Shown here in pieces: positions 8,504-16,783 of a stretch of 64,000 nucleotides of DNA. The DNA is from Acidaminococcus hominis (GTDB taxonomy: Bacteria > Bacillota > Negativicutes > Acidaminococcales > Acidaminococcaceae). A program made the translations under genes and the position numbers. Every line of letters begins with the position of its first letter. The stretch's first letter is position 1. The stretch lies in the NCBI RefSeq assembly GCF_021044795.1, contig NZ_JAJNOP010000002.1. One strand, 5' to 3'. The notes below the pieces were generated by a model. That model did not search any database and was not told where the DNA came from. It saw only the letters and a program-made list of their open reading frames with translations.

Positions 8504-8887
8504 TCAGCTGATTTCCCGTTCGGCTTCCTGGCCCCGGACCTTTACCGGGTGATTGTTTTCGTCCACCATCACCACTTTGGGCACAAAGCTCCGGGCTTCG
8601 GCTTCTTCCATTTGGGCATAGGCGATAATGATTACCGTATCACCTACCTGGGTCAGCCGGGCCGCAGCCCCATTCAGGCAGATGACGCCGGTGCCCCGGG
8701 CGCCGGGGATGGTGTAGGTTTCCAGACGGGCCCCATTGTTGTTGTTGACAATCTGCACCCGTTCTCCGGGGAGAATGCCGGCAGCGTCCAGGAGATTCTG
8801 GTCAATGGTAATGCTGCCCATATAGTTCAGGTTGGCCTCCGTCACGGTAGCACGGTGGATTTTGCCATGGAACATTTGATACAGCAT
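8504..8887 (-). CDS. panD: Aspartate 1-decarboxylase precursor
   Basis: PanD converts L-aspartate to beta-alanine, the amine half of pantothenate. The 127-residue precursor has the self-cleavage site Gly24-Ser25 (NYMGSIT), where Ser25 becomes the catalytic pyruvoyl group, and conserved GARGTGVICLNGAAARL and GDTVIIIAYAQM. It starts 3 bases after the panC stop and is followed by the BASS transporter, so the three are one operon transcribed from the promoter near 9900. Confidence 0.97.
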   Translation of the reverse strand: MLYQMFHGKIHRATVTEANLNYMGSITIDQNLLDAAGILPGERVQIVNNNNGARLETYTIPGARGTGVICLNGAAARLTQVGDTVIIIAYAQMEEAEARSFVPKVVMVDENNHPVKVRGQEAEREIS

Positions 8888-8890
8888 GAC

Positions 8891-9742
8891 TTAGGCCTCC
8901 AATACTACGTTATCAATCAGACGGGTGGTGCCAAATTTCACGGCAACAGCCAGCAGCACACGGCCGGAAATGGTTTCTTCCACTTCGGTCAGGCCGGGCA
9001 TACCGTACATTTCCACATAGTCAATATTGCTCAGGGGTTCAGCGGAGATTTCGTCTTTTACCTGCTTTAGGAGAGCAGCGCTGCTGCGTTCTCCCTTGTC
9101 AAAGGCTTCTTTGGCGTGTTTCAGGCTCCGGGACAGGACCAAAGCGGCCTTCCGTTCTTCCGGAGACAGGTACACGTTCCGGGAGCTCTTGGCCAGTCCG
9201 TCGGCTTCCCGGATAATGGGCATAATCCGCAGTTCTACCGGCATAAACAAATCTTCTACCATGCGCCGCAGCACTTCCGTCTGCTGGGCGTCTTTCAGGC
9301 CGAAGTAAGCCCGGTCTGCCTGGGACAGATGCATCAGTTTGGAAACCACCGTGGTAACGCCCCGGAAATGGATGGGACGGGTACGGCCGCACAGCACCTT
9401 GGTGACATTGCCGGTGACCTCTACCCAGGTCATATCCTTATGGGGGTACATTTCAGCGGGGGAGGGAGCAAACAGCACCGTGGCACCGGCTGCTTCTGCA
9501 ACCTTGCTGTCCGCTTCCAGTTTCCGAGGATAGGCATCGTAGTCTTCGTTGGGCCCAAACTGGGTGGGATTTACGAAGTCACTGACGATAACCACCTGGT
9601 TTTCCTTGTGGGCCGCTGCAATCAGAGATGCATGGCCTTCGTGGAGGGCACCCATGGTGGGTACCAGGCCAATGGATTTCCCCTCTGCCTTACAGGTCTT
9701 GACGAATTCCTGAATTTCCTTTACCGTTCGAATCAGCTGCAT
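8891..9742 (-). CDS. panC: Pantothenate synthetase (pantoate--beta-alanine ligase)
   Basis: PanC joins pantoate and beta-alanine using ATP, via pantoyl-adenylate. The 283-residue length is normal. The nucleotide-binding PTMGALHEGH has H34 and H37, followed by VSDFVNPTQFGPNEDYDAYPR, the YFGLKDAQQ block and the SSRNVYLS motif. The start at 9742 is chosen because AAAGGA lies eight bases before it; longer in-frame starts extend through the leader. It is first gene of panC-panD-panS-like. No panB or panE is next to it. Confidence 0.97.
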   Translation of the reverse strand: MQLIRTVKEIQEFVKTCKAEGKSIGLVPTMGALHEGHASLIAAAHKENQVVIVSDFVNPTQFGPNEDYDAYPRKLEADSKVAEAAGATVLFAPSPAEMYPHKDMTWVEVTGNVTKVLCGRTRPIHFRGVTTVVSKLMHLSQADRAYFGLKDAQQTEVLRRMVEDLFMPVELRIMPIIREADGLAKSSRNVYLSPEERKAALVLSRSLKHAKEAFDKGERSSAALLKQVKDEISAEPLSNIDYVEMYGMPGLTEVEETISGRVLLAVAVKFGTTRLIDNVVLEA

Positions 9743-9767
9743 TTCAAACATCCTTTCTGGTTGGGAC

Positions 9768-9819
9768 GGCCTGGGGGCGAGCCTGCCGATCAGAGTCATT
9801 GTGGCTGCCGGTCCAGGCC
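9768..9819 (-). other. Hairpin in the panC 5' leader
   Basis: GGCCTGG and CCAGGCC (9813-9819 with 9768-9774) enclose a 38-base loop that can pair internally. It sits between the promoter and the ribosome binding site in a leader of about 130 bases. I do not recognise it as a known riboswitch. It could be an RNA control element or simply a stable stem. Confidence 0.4.
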
Positions 9820-9877
9820 TCAGTTTTATTTGTGCATTTCGGGAACGCTGCTTTAGAAATACACATTCACGGGTGCT

Positions 9878-9905
9878 ATTGTACAACAAAAAAACAGGTT
9901 GTCAA
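9878..9905 (-). promoter_or_regulatory. Promoter of the pan operon
   Basis: On the minus strand TTGACA (9900-9905) and TACAAT (9878-9883) are separated by 16 bases. Confidence 0.85.
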
Positions 9906-10020
9906 GACAGTAGTTCGGGTTAACCATGCAGTTGTAGTTTACATAACTAAAATTAATACAAAAGGAGCCCTGGTATAGGGCTTCTACGATTGATTTTCAA
10001 TTTTTTTCCGAACATTATAA

Positions 10021-10608
10021 TCAAATTTTATCTTTTCCCTGGCGCTGGGCTTGAATCTTTGCGGTGGTCTGGGCATCGATGGCTTTTTTGAGCTGGGTCA
10101 GCTGGGGGGAAAACTTTACGTCTTCGGCCCCATAGGTGTATTGCAGGTCATATTCCTGGGGAAGCCAGGTATCCAGGTCCGACTCGTTGTGGCTGATTAC
10201 CGCCTCCAGCCGGTCCAGGGCCTTATAAATTTTGGCTTCCTGCGTTTGTTTCTGCTCCATTTCTGCAAAGAGTTCCGTAAATAGGAGGCGCTGGGCCTGA
10301 GGCAGTTCCTGCACCCAGTTAGTCAGGGCAAAGGTTTCCTCGGTCCGGTCCTGCTCTGTCTTTACAAAGGTGGGAATATCTCCGGTAAAACTTTCTCCCC
10401 GGTCGTGGATCAGGCACATGGCTATGACTTTGTTCATATTGAGTGAGCTATACGGCGGGTCCTGGGCCAGCAAAAGAGCCATCAGCGCCATGCGCCAGCT
10501 GTGGTCCGCCACGCTTTCCTTGCGGCCAGGTGCTGTAAAGCAGTGGCGGGTGGTGGTTTTCAATTTGCCTGCCTGGGCAAGAATCTCCAATAATACTTCG
10601 GGTTTCAT
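10021..10608 (-). CDS. HD-domain hydrolase, YfbR/HDDC2-like 5'-deoxynucleotidase
   Basis: A 195-residue HD-superfamily protein. The metal ligands are visible as ESVADHSWRM (H36), LIHDRGE (H68, D69, with E73) and a later Asp in KALDRLEA. This arrangement matches the YfbR/HDDC2 group, which removes phosphate from deoxynucleoside 5'-monophosphates. The consensus HDxxE has Arg at the position after HD, which is unusual but not catalytic. The C-terminus is Gln/Lys rich. It is monocistronic; a weak hairpin (9966-9982) lies downstream. Substrate specificity is inferred. Confidence 0.8.
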   Translation of the reverse strand: MKPEVLLEILAQAGKLKTTTRHCFTAPGRKESVADHSWRMALMALLLAQDPPYSSLNMNKVIAMCLIHDRGESFTGDIPTFVKTEQDRTEETFALTNWVQELPQAQRLLFTELFAEMEQKQTQEAKIYKALDRLEAVISHNESDLDTWLPQEYDLQYTYGAEDVKFSPQLTQLKKAIDAQTTAKIQAQRQGKDKI

Positions 10609-10718
10609 GAAAAAATAGCCTCCTAGGGAAAATATCTAGGTTAAGTATAAGCCAGCCTGGGCAAATGAACAAGCTCCGGCGGAAATTATTATTGAGTTAT
10701 CTAAAACTAACTTTTTCG

Positions 10719-10746
10719 TTGACATTTCCCAGGAACCTACTATAAT
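10719..10746 (+). promoter_or_regulatory. Promoter of the HMA-domain gene
   Basis: TTGACA at 10719-10724 and TATAAT at 10741-10746 with a 16-base spacer. Confidence 0.85.
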
Positions 10747-10818
10747 AAATACAGATACCCCGGGATGGTATAGGGTACCAAATAGTTTGGCCTTTGGGTC
10801 ACACAAGGAGGATTTCCC

Positions 10819-11079
10819 ATGGTAAAATGTATCGTAGGTGTGGAGGGTATGGCTTGCAGTATGTGCGAAAGCCATATCAACGACGCCATTCGCAATCACT
10901 TTAAGGTTAAAAGCGTTTCGTCTTCCCACACGAAGAAACAGACAGAAATCGTCTCAGAACAAGCACTGGACGAGGCAGCGGTCCGTAAGGTTATCGACGC
11001 TACCGGGTATCAGGTGACGGACATCAAGACCGTACCGTATGAACAAAAGAAGGGATTCCTGGCTCGTTTGTTCGGATAA
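10819..11079 (+). CDS. Heavy-metal-associated (CopZ-like) domain protein
   Basis: An 86-residue ferredoxin-like HMA protein with the metal-binding motif GMACSMC (C13 and C16) near the N-terminus. Such proteins carry Cu(I) or other soft metals to P-type ATPases. No copper ATPase or CueR/CsoR-type regulator lies next to it, so its partner is elsewhere. An extra Cys at residue 4 and a basic tail (EQKKGFLARLFG) are odd for CopZ. AAGGAGG precedes the ATG, and a good promoter lies upstream. The exonuclease gene follows 38 bases later and may be co-transcribed. Confidence 0.85.
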   Translation: MVKCIVGVEGMACSMCESHINDAIRNHFKVKSVSSSHTKKQTEIVSEQALDEAAVRKVIDATGYQVTDIKTVPYEQKKGFLARLFG

Positions 11080-11117
11080 TCCCTGCCCGCTGCCCGTTGG
11101 TCAGAAAGAGGTGCAGT

Positions 11118-11783
11118 ATGTACAAAGAACGCCGCAGGGCGCCTGCTGTCAGCACGGGCAAAAGCCAATTGGCCTTTCCTGACAATTATATTGTAGTGGA
11201 CGTGGAAACTACCGGTCTTTACCCTGACCGGGACCGGCTTATTGAAATAGGGGCGGAGAAGGTGGTTCAGGGAGAAGTGGTGGATACCTTTTCTTCCCTG
11301 CTCCAGCCTAAGGCCCATTTTACAGGCCAGTTCGTTTCCCCCTTTATTACCCGGCTTACGGGGATTACCAACGCCATGCTCCAGGAGGCTCCGGCTGCCC
11401 AGGACGTGCTTGGGCAGTTCACCCAGTTTGTCGGAGACGGGCTGCTTCTCGGCTACAATGTGGGCTTTGACGCCCAATTCCTGGCAGCCCGGTCCCAGGC
11501 CCTTTTGGGAACGCCCATTTTAAATGACTACGTGGATATCCTGATTTATGCCCAGACCCTTCACCCGGAGGAGCAGGGGCACAGGCTGGCCGACATGGTC
11601 CGGCTCTATGGGCTCACCAACGAGAATGCCCACCGGGCCCTTAGCGACGTAGATGCCACCCGGCTGGTGTATGGCCGCCTGCGGGCGGAAGCCCTGGCCA
11701 AATTTGGCACGGAAGAAGCCTTTTTCAAGGAAGTCTGCCGGGCCGGGTATCATGCGGAAGAAGAACAATTGTCTTTGTGGTAA
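11118..11783 (+). CDS. DEDDh 3'-5' exonuclease (DnaQ/epsilon-like)
   Basis: A 221-residue exonuclease of the DNA polymerase III epsilon family. Exo I is VVDVETTGLYPDRDRLIEIGAEKV (Asp and Glu), Exo II is YNVGFDAQFL and Exo III is NAHRALSDVDATRL with the His-to-Asp spacing of the DEDDh type. It has a short basic N-terminal extension. The ATG at 11118 follows AAAGAGG; an in-frame upstream ATG lacks a binding site. Stand-alone members act in DNA repair or RNA turnover; the real substrate cannot be told from sequence. Confidence 0.87.
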   Translation: MYKERRRAPAVSTGKSQLAFPDNYIVVDVETTGLYPDRDRLIEIGAEKVVQGEVVDTFSSLLQPKAHFTGQFVSPFITRLTGITNAMLQEAPAAQDVLGQFTQFVGDGLLLGYNVGFDAQFLAARSQALLGTPILNDYVDILIYAQTLHPEEQGHRLADMVRLYGLTNENAHRALSDVDATRLVYGRLRAEALAKFGTEEAFFKEVCRAGYHAEEEQLSLW

Positions 11784-11788
11784 GAAAT

Positions 11789-11830
11789 GGTCCGGCGATG
11801 CAAAATCATTTTGCATCAGCCGGACTTTTT
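11789..11830 (+). terminator. Terminator after the exonuclease gene
   Basis: GTCCGGC-G-ATGCAAAAT pairs with ATTTTGCAT-CA-GCCGGAC and is followed by five T. Confidence 0.92.
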
Positions 11831-11890
11831 ATGTTAGAATACCTATATTATATTGAAATTCTAGGATTTACTGGGAAAAGAGGGCTTGTT

Positions 11891-13078
11891 ATGGCAAACA
11901 AATATAATTTTGACCAGATCATTGACCGCAAAGGCACCAGCTGCCTGAAATACGACTTTGGCCTGCAGCGCAAGGGCCGCACGGACCTGCTGCCCATGTG
12001 GGTGGCAGATATGGACTTCGCCCTGCCTGAGGAAATTCTGGCAAACTTCCACCAACGGATTGACCATGGAATTTTTGGTTATACGGACCCGGACGCAGAA
12101 TACTTTGCAGCCCTGAACCATTGGTTCTCCACCCAGCACGGCTACACCGTTGAACCCCAGTGGGTGACCCTGGGCTGCGGGGTGGTGTACGGCCTGGCTA
12201 CGGCGGTGAAGGCCTTTTCCCAGCCCGGGGACGCCATCCTGATCCAGCAGCCGGTGTACTATCCCTTTAAAGAAGTCATTGAGGACAATGGCCGGGTGTT
12301 TGTGAACAACCAGCTTCATTATGAGAACGGCCGCTACACCATAGACTTTGCGGATTTTGAACAGAAAATTATTGACCACAACGTAAAGGTATTCCTGCTG
12401 TGCAATCCCCATAACCCGGTAGGCCGGGTGTGGTCTGCGGAAGAACTCCAGCGCCTGGGAGAAATCTGCCTGGCCCATCACGTGATTATCCTGGATGACG
12501 AAATCCATTGCGATTTTATTTATCCGGGTTTCCATTTCACCAGCTTTTTTACCCTGGACAAAAAATTCCACAAGAACCTGGTGGTCTTTACTTCTCCCAG
12601 CAAAACCTTCAACGTGGCCGGTTTCCAGCCTGCCAATATCATCATTCCCGATGAAACCCTGCGGCAGGCCTACAAAAAGGCCAACGCTGCTGCCGGCTAC
12701 AGCCAGGGCAGCATCATGGGTCAGGTAGCCGTGAAAGCCTGCTATACCAAAGGCGCCCAGTGGGTGCGGGAACTGAACCAGTACATTTACCAGAACATGG
12801 TATTTGTCCGGAACTTTGTGCAAGAAAACTTCCCCAAGGCCACCTTTGTGGAGCCCGAAGGCACCTACTTGGTTTGGATTGATTTCTCTGGCTATGGCCT
12901 TACCGATGAGGAACTGGAACAGCTGGTGGTGGACGATGCCAAACTGTGGCTGGACTCCGGGAAAATCTTCGGACCTGCAACTGCCCAGTTTGAACGGTTC
13001 AACCTGGCTTGCCCCAAAGTGGTGGTGGAACAGGCTTTTACCCAGCTGAAAAACGCCTTTACGGCCAAAGGGCTGTAA
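11891..13078 (+). CDS. MalY/PatB-family C-S lyase (cystathionine beta-lyase type)
   Basis: A 395-residue fold-type I PLP enzyme of the MalY/PatB group, which cleaves C-S bonds in cystathionine or cysteine and gives thiols, pyruvate and ammonia. It shows LLPMWVADMDF at the N-terminus (family signature), CNPHNPVGRVW, ILDDEIHCDF (PLP ring Asp) and TSPSKTFNVAG with PLP lysine K238. The start at 11891 has GAGG upstream. In E. coli MalY also represses the maltose regulon, but no such context exists here. Flanking terminators make it monocistronic. Confidence 0.9.
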   Translation: MANKYNFDQIIDRKGTSCLKYDFGLQRKGRTDLLPMWVADMDFALPEEILANFHQRIDHGIFGYTDPDAEYFAALNHWFSTQHGYTVEPQWVTLGCGVVYGLATAVKAFSQPGDAILIQQPVYYPFKEVIEDNGRVFVNNQLHYENGRYTIDFADFEQKIIDHNVKVFLLCNPHNPVGRVWSAEELQRLGEICLAHHVIILDDEIHCDFIYPGFHFTSFFTLDKKFHKNLVVFTSPSKTFNVAGFQPANIIIPDETLRQAYKKANAAAGYSQGSIMGQVAVKACYTKGAQWVRELNQYIYQNMVFVRNFVQENFPKATFVEPEGTYLVWIDFSGYGLTDEELEQLVVDDAKLWLDSGKIFGPATAQFERFNLACPKVVVEQAFTQLKNAFTAKGL

Positions 13079-13098
13079 AAGGGCCAGTAAATAAAAAT

Positions 13099-13148
13099 GC
13101 TCCCTTCCGTCAGTTCCTGCACAATAGGACTGGGGAAGGGAGTTTTTT
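13099..13148. terminator. Bidirectional terminator between malY-like and MFS genes
   Basis: CTCCCTTCC (13100-13108) pairs with GGAAGGGAG (13134-13142), then six T that overlap the end of the convergent MFS gene. Confidence 0.85.
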
Positions 13149-14350
13149 CAGGCTTTTTTCAGCGGCGTCTGCCACAGGGCCAGGACCCAGATGACGACGG
13201 CCAGAAGGCCGATAATGGAGTAGGTGTCCGTCAGGCCCCGTGTATCGGCGATTTTACCCAAAAGCGGTGCTACAATGCCGCCGATGCTGACCGCCAGGCC
13301 TAGGGTTACGCCGGAAGCCAGACCCATATGGTTGGGCAGGTAACGCTGGCCGGAGAGCACCAGGGAGCTGTAGCACAGGCTGATGCCCATGCCCATGGGT
13401 ACCAGCAGCAGCCCTGCGGCGAGAACGCTGTGTACCCGGGGAAACAGCATCAGCCCCAGTGCCAGCAGGGTGCAGGAAAACACAATGGTTTTCTTTTCGC
13501 CCCACAGGTCCGCCAATTTGCCTCCCAGGAGGGAAGAGGCAGCAGTCACGGCGTAGTAGATGCTTAGCAGGGTGCTGCTGAAGGTGTCTGTCTGGCCCAG
13601 CACGTGGATGAAATACAGCACCAGGAAGGTGCTGACCCCGCTGTACACGATGGAGCGCAGGGTTACCAGCACGCTGAGTTTGGCAAAGCTCTTCACATCG
13701 TCCTGCTGGGGTGCCTGGTCCTGTCCCCGGGCTGCAGCCGTCCCGGTTCTGGCGTCTGCGGCTTCTTTGGGGAAGAACAGGTGCAGGGCCGTGCCGAAAA
13801 GGAGGGGACCCAGCAGGTAGAGCAGGGTTCCCTTCAGTCCCCACAGGGACATGGCCAGGGTGGTGAGAATGGGGCCCAGGGTAAAGCCCAAATTGCCCCC
13901 AAAGGAAAAGATGCCCATGCTGACGCCCTTTTTGCCGGTGCGGCTGGTGGCGTTTACCAGCTTGGCCGCCTGGGGATGGAACAGGGCTACCCCAATACCG
14001 CTGACCATTACCGCCAGGCACAGGCCGGCAAAATTGGTAACGTAACCGGTCAGGGCCATGCCGCCTGCTGCCAGGGAGACTCCCAGCAGCATAAAGCCTG
14101 GCCGGTTCTTCTTGTCAGACATATGGCCAAACACCGGCTGGATAATGGAGCCGGCCAGGTTGGAAACCATGACCAGGGTGGCTGCCGTGGTGTAGCTGTA
14201 ATGGTGGGCGGCAATGAGAAAGGGCAGCAGGGCTGCCAGGGAGCCCTGGTTGATATCGGAACAAAGATGCCCCAGGGCCAGTACGTAGCGGGCCTTGGAG
14301 GTGGGGTTCTCAGCAGAGGAGGGCGGTGCTGCCGCCGTAAGTGTGGACAT
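13148..14350 (-). CDS. MFS efflux transporter, fosmidomycin-resistance (Fsr)-like
   Basis: A 400-residue major facilitator protein with 12 predicted membrane segments. The Fsr-type first helix ALGHLCSDINQGSLAALLPFL, the loop GHMSDKKNRPGFML and the block FHPQAAKLVN are family hallmarks. A central hydrophilic loop (about residues 200-220, rich in Ala and Gln) splits the two halves. Fsr proteins export fosmidomycin and related drugs; the substrate here is unknown. It is monocistronic and divergent from the PLP decarboxylase. Confidence 0.87.
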   Translation of the reverse strand: MSTLTAAAPPSSAENPTSKARYVLALGHLCSDINQGSLAALLPFLIAAHHYSYTTAATLVMVSNLAGSIIQPVFGHMSDKKNRPGFMLLGVSLAAGGMALTGYVTNFAGLCLAVMVSGIGVALFHPQAAKLVNATSRTGKKGVSMGIFSFGGNLGFTLGPILTTLAMSLWGLKGTLLYLLGPLLFGTALHLFFPKEAADARTGTAAARGQDQAPQQDDVKSFAKLSVLVTLRSIVYSGVSTFLVLYFIHVLGQTDTFSSTLLSIYYAVTAASSLLGGKLADLWGEKKTIVFSCTLLALGLMLFPRVHSVLAAGLLLVPMGMGISLCYSSLVLSGQRYLPNHMGLASGVTLGLAVSIGGIVAPLLGKIADTRGLTDTYSIIGLLAVVIWVLALWQTPLKKA

Positions 14351-14531
14351 AATTTTAGCTTCCCTTCATGCAATTTTGATTATTTTATCTTATAATAGAG
14401 TATATAGCCCCTTAGGGGGAATCATCCTAGAAACGCAAGCCTAAAGCAGGCGGTATTTCTTTTATTGTAGCAGGCTGAAGGGAAAATCGCACCTGTTTCT
14501 TTAGGCTTATCGAGAAAGAGGGAAAATTCTT

Positions 14532-15743
14532 ATGGAACCATTTTGGATTATGGAACAAAGAGAAAAACTGCGGGATATTGGCAAGAAGTATCCCAGCGTC
14601 TATGTGTACCACCGGGATACCATCTTGACCCAACTGGATAACCTGCAGCAGCATTTTCCCCGTTTTGGCTTTCTGTATTCCCTGAAGGCCAACCCTTTTC
14701 CGCCCCTGGTGAAGGCCATTGCCAGCCAAGGGGTGGGAGCAGACGCTGCCAGCGCCCGGGAAGTGGAACTGGCCGCAGCAGCGGGAATGCCGCCTTCCCA
14801 AATCTATTATTCCGCCCCGGGAAAAACCTGGGAGGATTTGGAACGGACCCTGGGCAAGGCCGTCATCATCGCAGACAGTCTGCACGAGCTGGAGCTTTTG
14901 GAAGCAGTGGCCGCAGAGCGCAGCACCACCTATGAAGTGGGGCTCCGCATCAACCCCAACTTTGCTTTTACCGGAGGCCCTGGGGTGGCCTCCAAGTTTG
15001 GGGTGGATCAGGACCAAGCTTTGGCATACCTGAAAAATCGGAAGCCCGGCCGGATTTCCGTTCAAGGCATCCACGTCCATCTTCGTAGCCAGGAACTGGA
15101 TCCGAAGCTGTTGGCAGCCTACTATGGCCACGTACTGGAATTGGCCCAGGAGACCGCCAAAACGCTGGGTCGCCCCCTGGCTTTTGTGAATCTGGGGTCC
15201 GGCATTGGCATTCCCTATAACCTGTCGGAAAAGCCCCTGGACCTGGACGCCTTGGCCAAGGGGCTGGCACCCCAGGAAGAAGCCTTTGCCAAGGCTATGC
15301 CCCAGACCAAGGTGCTCATTGAAACCGGCCGTTACGCCGTAGGCCAGGCCGGGGTGTATCTGACCCGGGTGCTGGATCGGAAGGAATCCCACGGGAAAAC
15401 CTTCCTGATTCTCAGCAATACCTTAAACGGCTTTATCCGGCCGTCCTTGGGCCAATTGGTCCAGAACTATTCCCCCAATCCGGAACCGGCAGCCTGCGAA
15501 CCTCTCTACAGCGAGGCCGGCGCCTTCCAGTTCTTTACCCTGCGGGAGAAGCCGGGTGCCCTGGAAACGGTTACCCTGGTTGGGAACCTGTGCACGGCGG
15601 CCGATGTGGTGGCTGAGGATTTGGAACTGCCCCGGCTGGAAATTGGGGATGTGGTGGGCATCACCAACGCCGGTGCCTATGGCCGGGTTCTGTCCCCGGA
15701 CCAATTTGCCAGCGTGGCTGACCTTCACGAAGTACTGTTATAA
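14532..15743 (+). CDS. PLP-dependent group III decarboxylase (LysA/ornithine decarboxylase superfamily)
   Basis: A 403-residue alanine-racemase-fold decarboxylase. PLP lysine K52 lies in YSLKANPFPP. Other motifs are GADAASAREVELA, GIHVHLRSQ (His stacking on PLP), LGSGIGIPY (phosphate loop), ETGRYAVG, GNLCTAADVV with catalytic C354, and NAGAYG. Diaminopimelate decarboxylases normally have a longer substrate-binding loop and EPGR; here ETGR suggests a related enzyme that decarboxylates another amino acid or carboxylate. It is alone, with no NRPS, siderophore or dap neighbours, so the substrate is open. Confidence 0.8.
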   Translation: MEPFWIMEQREKLRDIGKKYPSVYVYHRDTILTQLDNLQQHFPRFGFLYSLKANPFPPLVKAIASQGVGADAASAREVELAAAAGMPPSQIYYSAPGKTWEDLERTLGKAVIIADSLHELELLEAVAAERSTTYEVGLRINPNFAFTGGPGVASKFGVDQDQALAYLKNRKPGRISVQGIHVHLRSQELDPKLLAAYYGHVLELAQETAKTLGRPLAFVNLGSGIGIPYNLSEKPLDLDALAKGLAPQEEAFAKAMPQTKVLIETGRYAVGQAGVYLTRVLDRKESHGKTFLILSNTLNGFIRPSLGQLVQNYSPNPEPAACEPLYSEAGAFQFFTLREKPGALETVTLVGNLCTAADVVAEDLELPRLEIGDVVGITNAGAYGRVLSPDQFASVADLHEVLL

Positions 15744-15752
15744 AGCAAAAAA

Positions 15753-15800
15753 GGAACCTTCTGTGCCAAACCTGAGGGCTTGGTGCAGAAGGTCCCTTTT
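15753..15800. terminator. Bidirectional terminator
   Basis: GGAACCTTCTGTGCCAA pairs with TTGGTGCAGAAGGTCCC, flanked by A-rich and T-rich runs; it serves the decarboxylase and the convergent radical SAM gene. Confidence 0.88.
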
Positions 15801-15810
15801 ATTTTGTCTT

Positions 15811-16716
15811 TTATTTGTGGCTGCGAATTCCCGTGCCGTCAAACAGGGGAATGAAGTTTTCATCGGCGGAGGCCGCTTCCTGGACGTACCCGTCTTCCAG
15901 GGGACTGTCCATCAGATAATTCTCCACGTCTGCGTATTCTTCATCCGTCAGGGTCCGGTTGATTTCCGGGAACTGGTCTGCCTGACCGCAGGGCACGTAC
16001 TGTCGCATCAGGCTAAACAGCACCTGTCCCGGCCCAAAGGTGTCCGTAACCCAGTCAATAATCCGCTTGCTGTCTTCCGTCTGGCCTGGCAGGATCAGGT
16101 GGCGGATCACCACCCCTTGCTGTAAAATGCCGTCCTCATCCAGCTGATAGGGGCCTACCTGGCGGTACATTTCTTGAATGGCCTGGGTGGCAAATTGGAA
16201 ATACTGCGGAGCGTTGCTGTAGCGGATGGCTGTTGCTTCCCGGTAATACTTCAGGTCCGGCAGGTAGATCTGGACCTTGCCTTCCAGCAGCCGCAGGGTT
16301 TCCACCTTTTCGTAGCCGCCGCAGTTAAAGACCACCGGCACTGGCAGTTTGGGCTCCAAAGATTCCAAAAGCAGCGGCACAAACTGGGTGGCTGTAATCA
16401 AATCAATGTTGTGGGCCCCTTGGTCAATGAGAGAACTGTAGATTTTCCGCAGGTCCTCCGGGGTAACCTCCCAGCCCTTGCCCTCCCGGCTGATTTCACT
16501 GTTCTGGCAGAACTCGCACTGGAGGGTGCAGCCGGAGAAAAATACTGCACCGCTGCCCCGGGTACCGCTGAGGCACGGCTCCTCCCACAGGTGGAGGGCG
16601 GCTCGGGCTGCCTTAGGCCGCAGGGCGCAGCGGCAGTAGCCCAGCTGTCCCGGTGCTCCTTCATATTCCGGACGGTTGACCCCGCAGTTGTGGGGACATA
16701 AATTGCAGATATACAT
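15811..16716 (-). CDS. Radical SAM protein, PflA-like (COG1313 type)
   Basis: A 301-residue radical SAM enzyme. The [4Fe-4S] cluster motif is CTLQCEFC (CX3CX2C) in FFSGCTLQCEFCQN. An N-terminal Cys block (CNLCPHNCGVNR..GYCR) probably binds a further metal centre. The family is annotated as putative pyruvate formate-lyase activating enzymes, but true targets are mostly unknown and no glycyl radical enzyme is next to it. The start at 16716 has AGAAGGG upstream. A TATAAT on the minus strand (16748-16753) suggests its own promoter, although bioA ends only 67 bases upstream. Confidence 0.87.
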   Translation of the reverse strand: MYICNLCPHNCGVNRPEYEGAPGQLGYCRCALRPKAARAALHLWEEPCLSGTRGSGAVFFSGCTLQCEFCQNSEISREGKGWEVTPEDLRKIYSSLIDQGAHNIDLITATQFVPLLLESLEPKLPVPVVFNCGGYEKVETLRLLEGKVQIYLPDLKYYREATAIRYSNAPQYFQFATQAIQEMYRQVGPYQLDEDGILQQGVVIRHLILPGQTEDSKRIIDWVTDTFGPGQVLFSLMRQYVPCGQADQFPEINRTLTDEEYADVENYLMDSPLEDGYVQEAASADENFIPLFDGTGIRSHK

Positions 16717-16783
16717 AAAGACCCTTCTTCCGTTAGCGTGTAGGGCTATTATAGCACAACCCGGCACTTGGCGTCAGGTCCGG

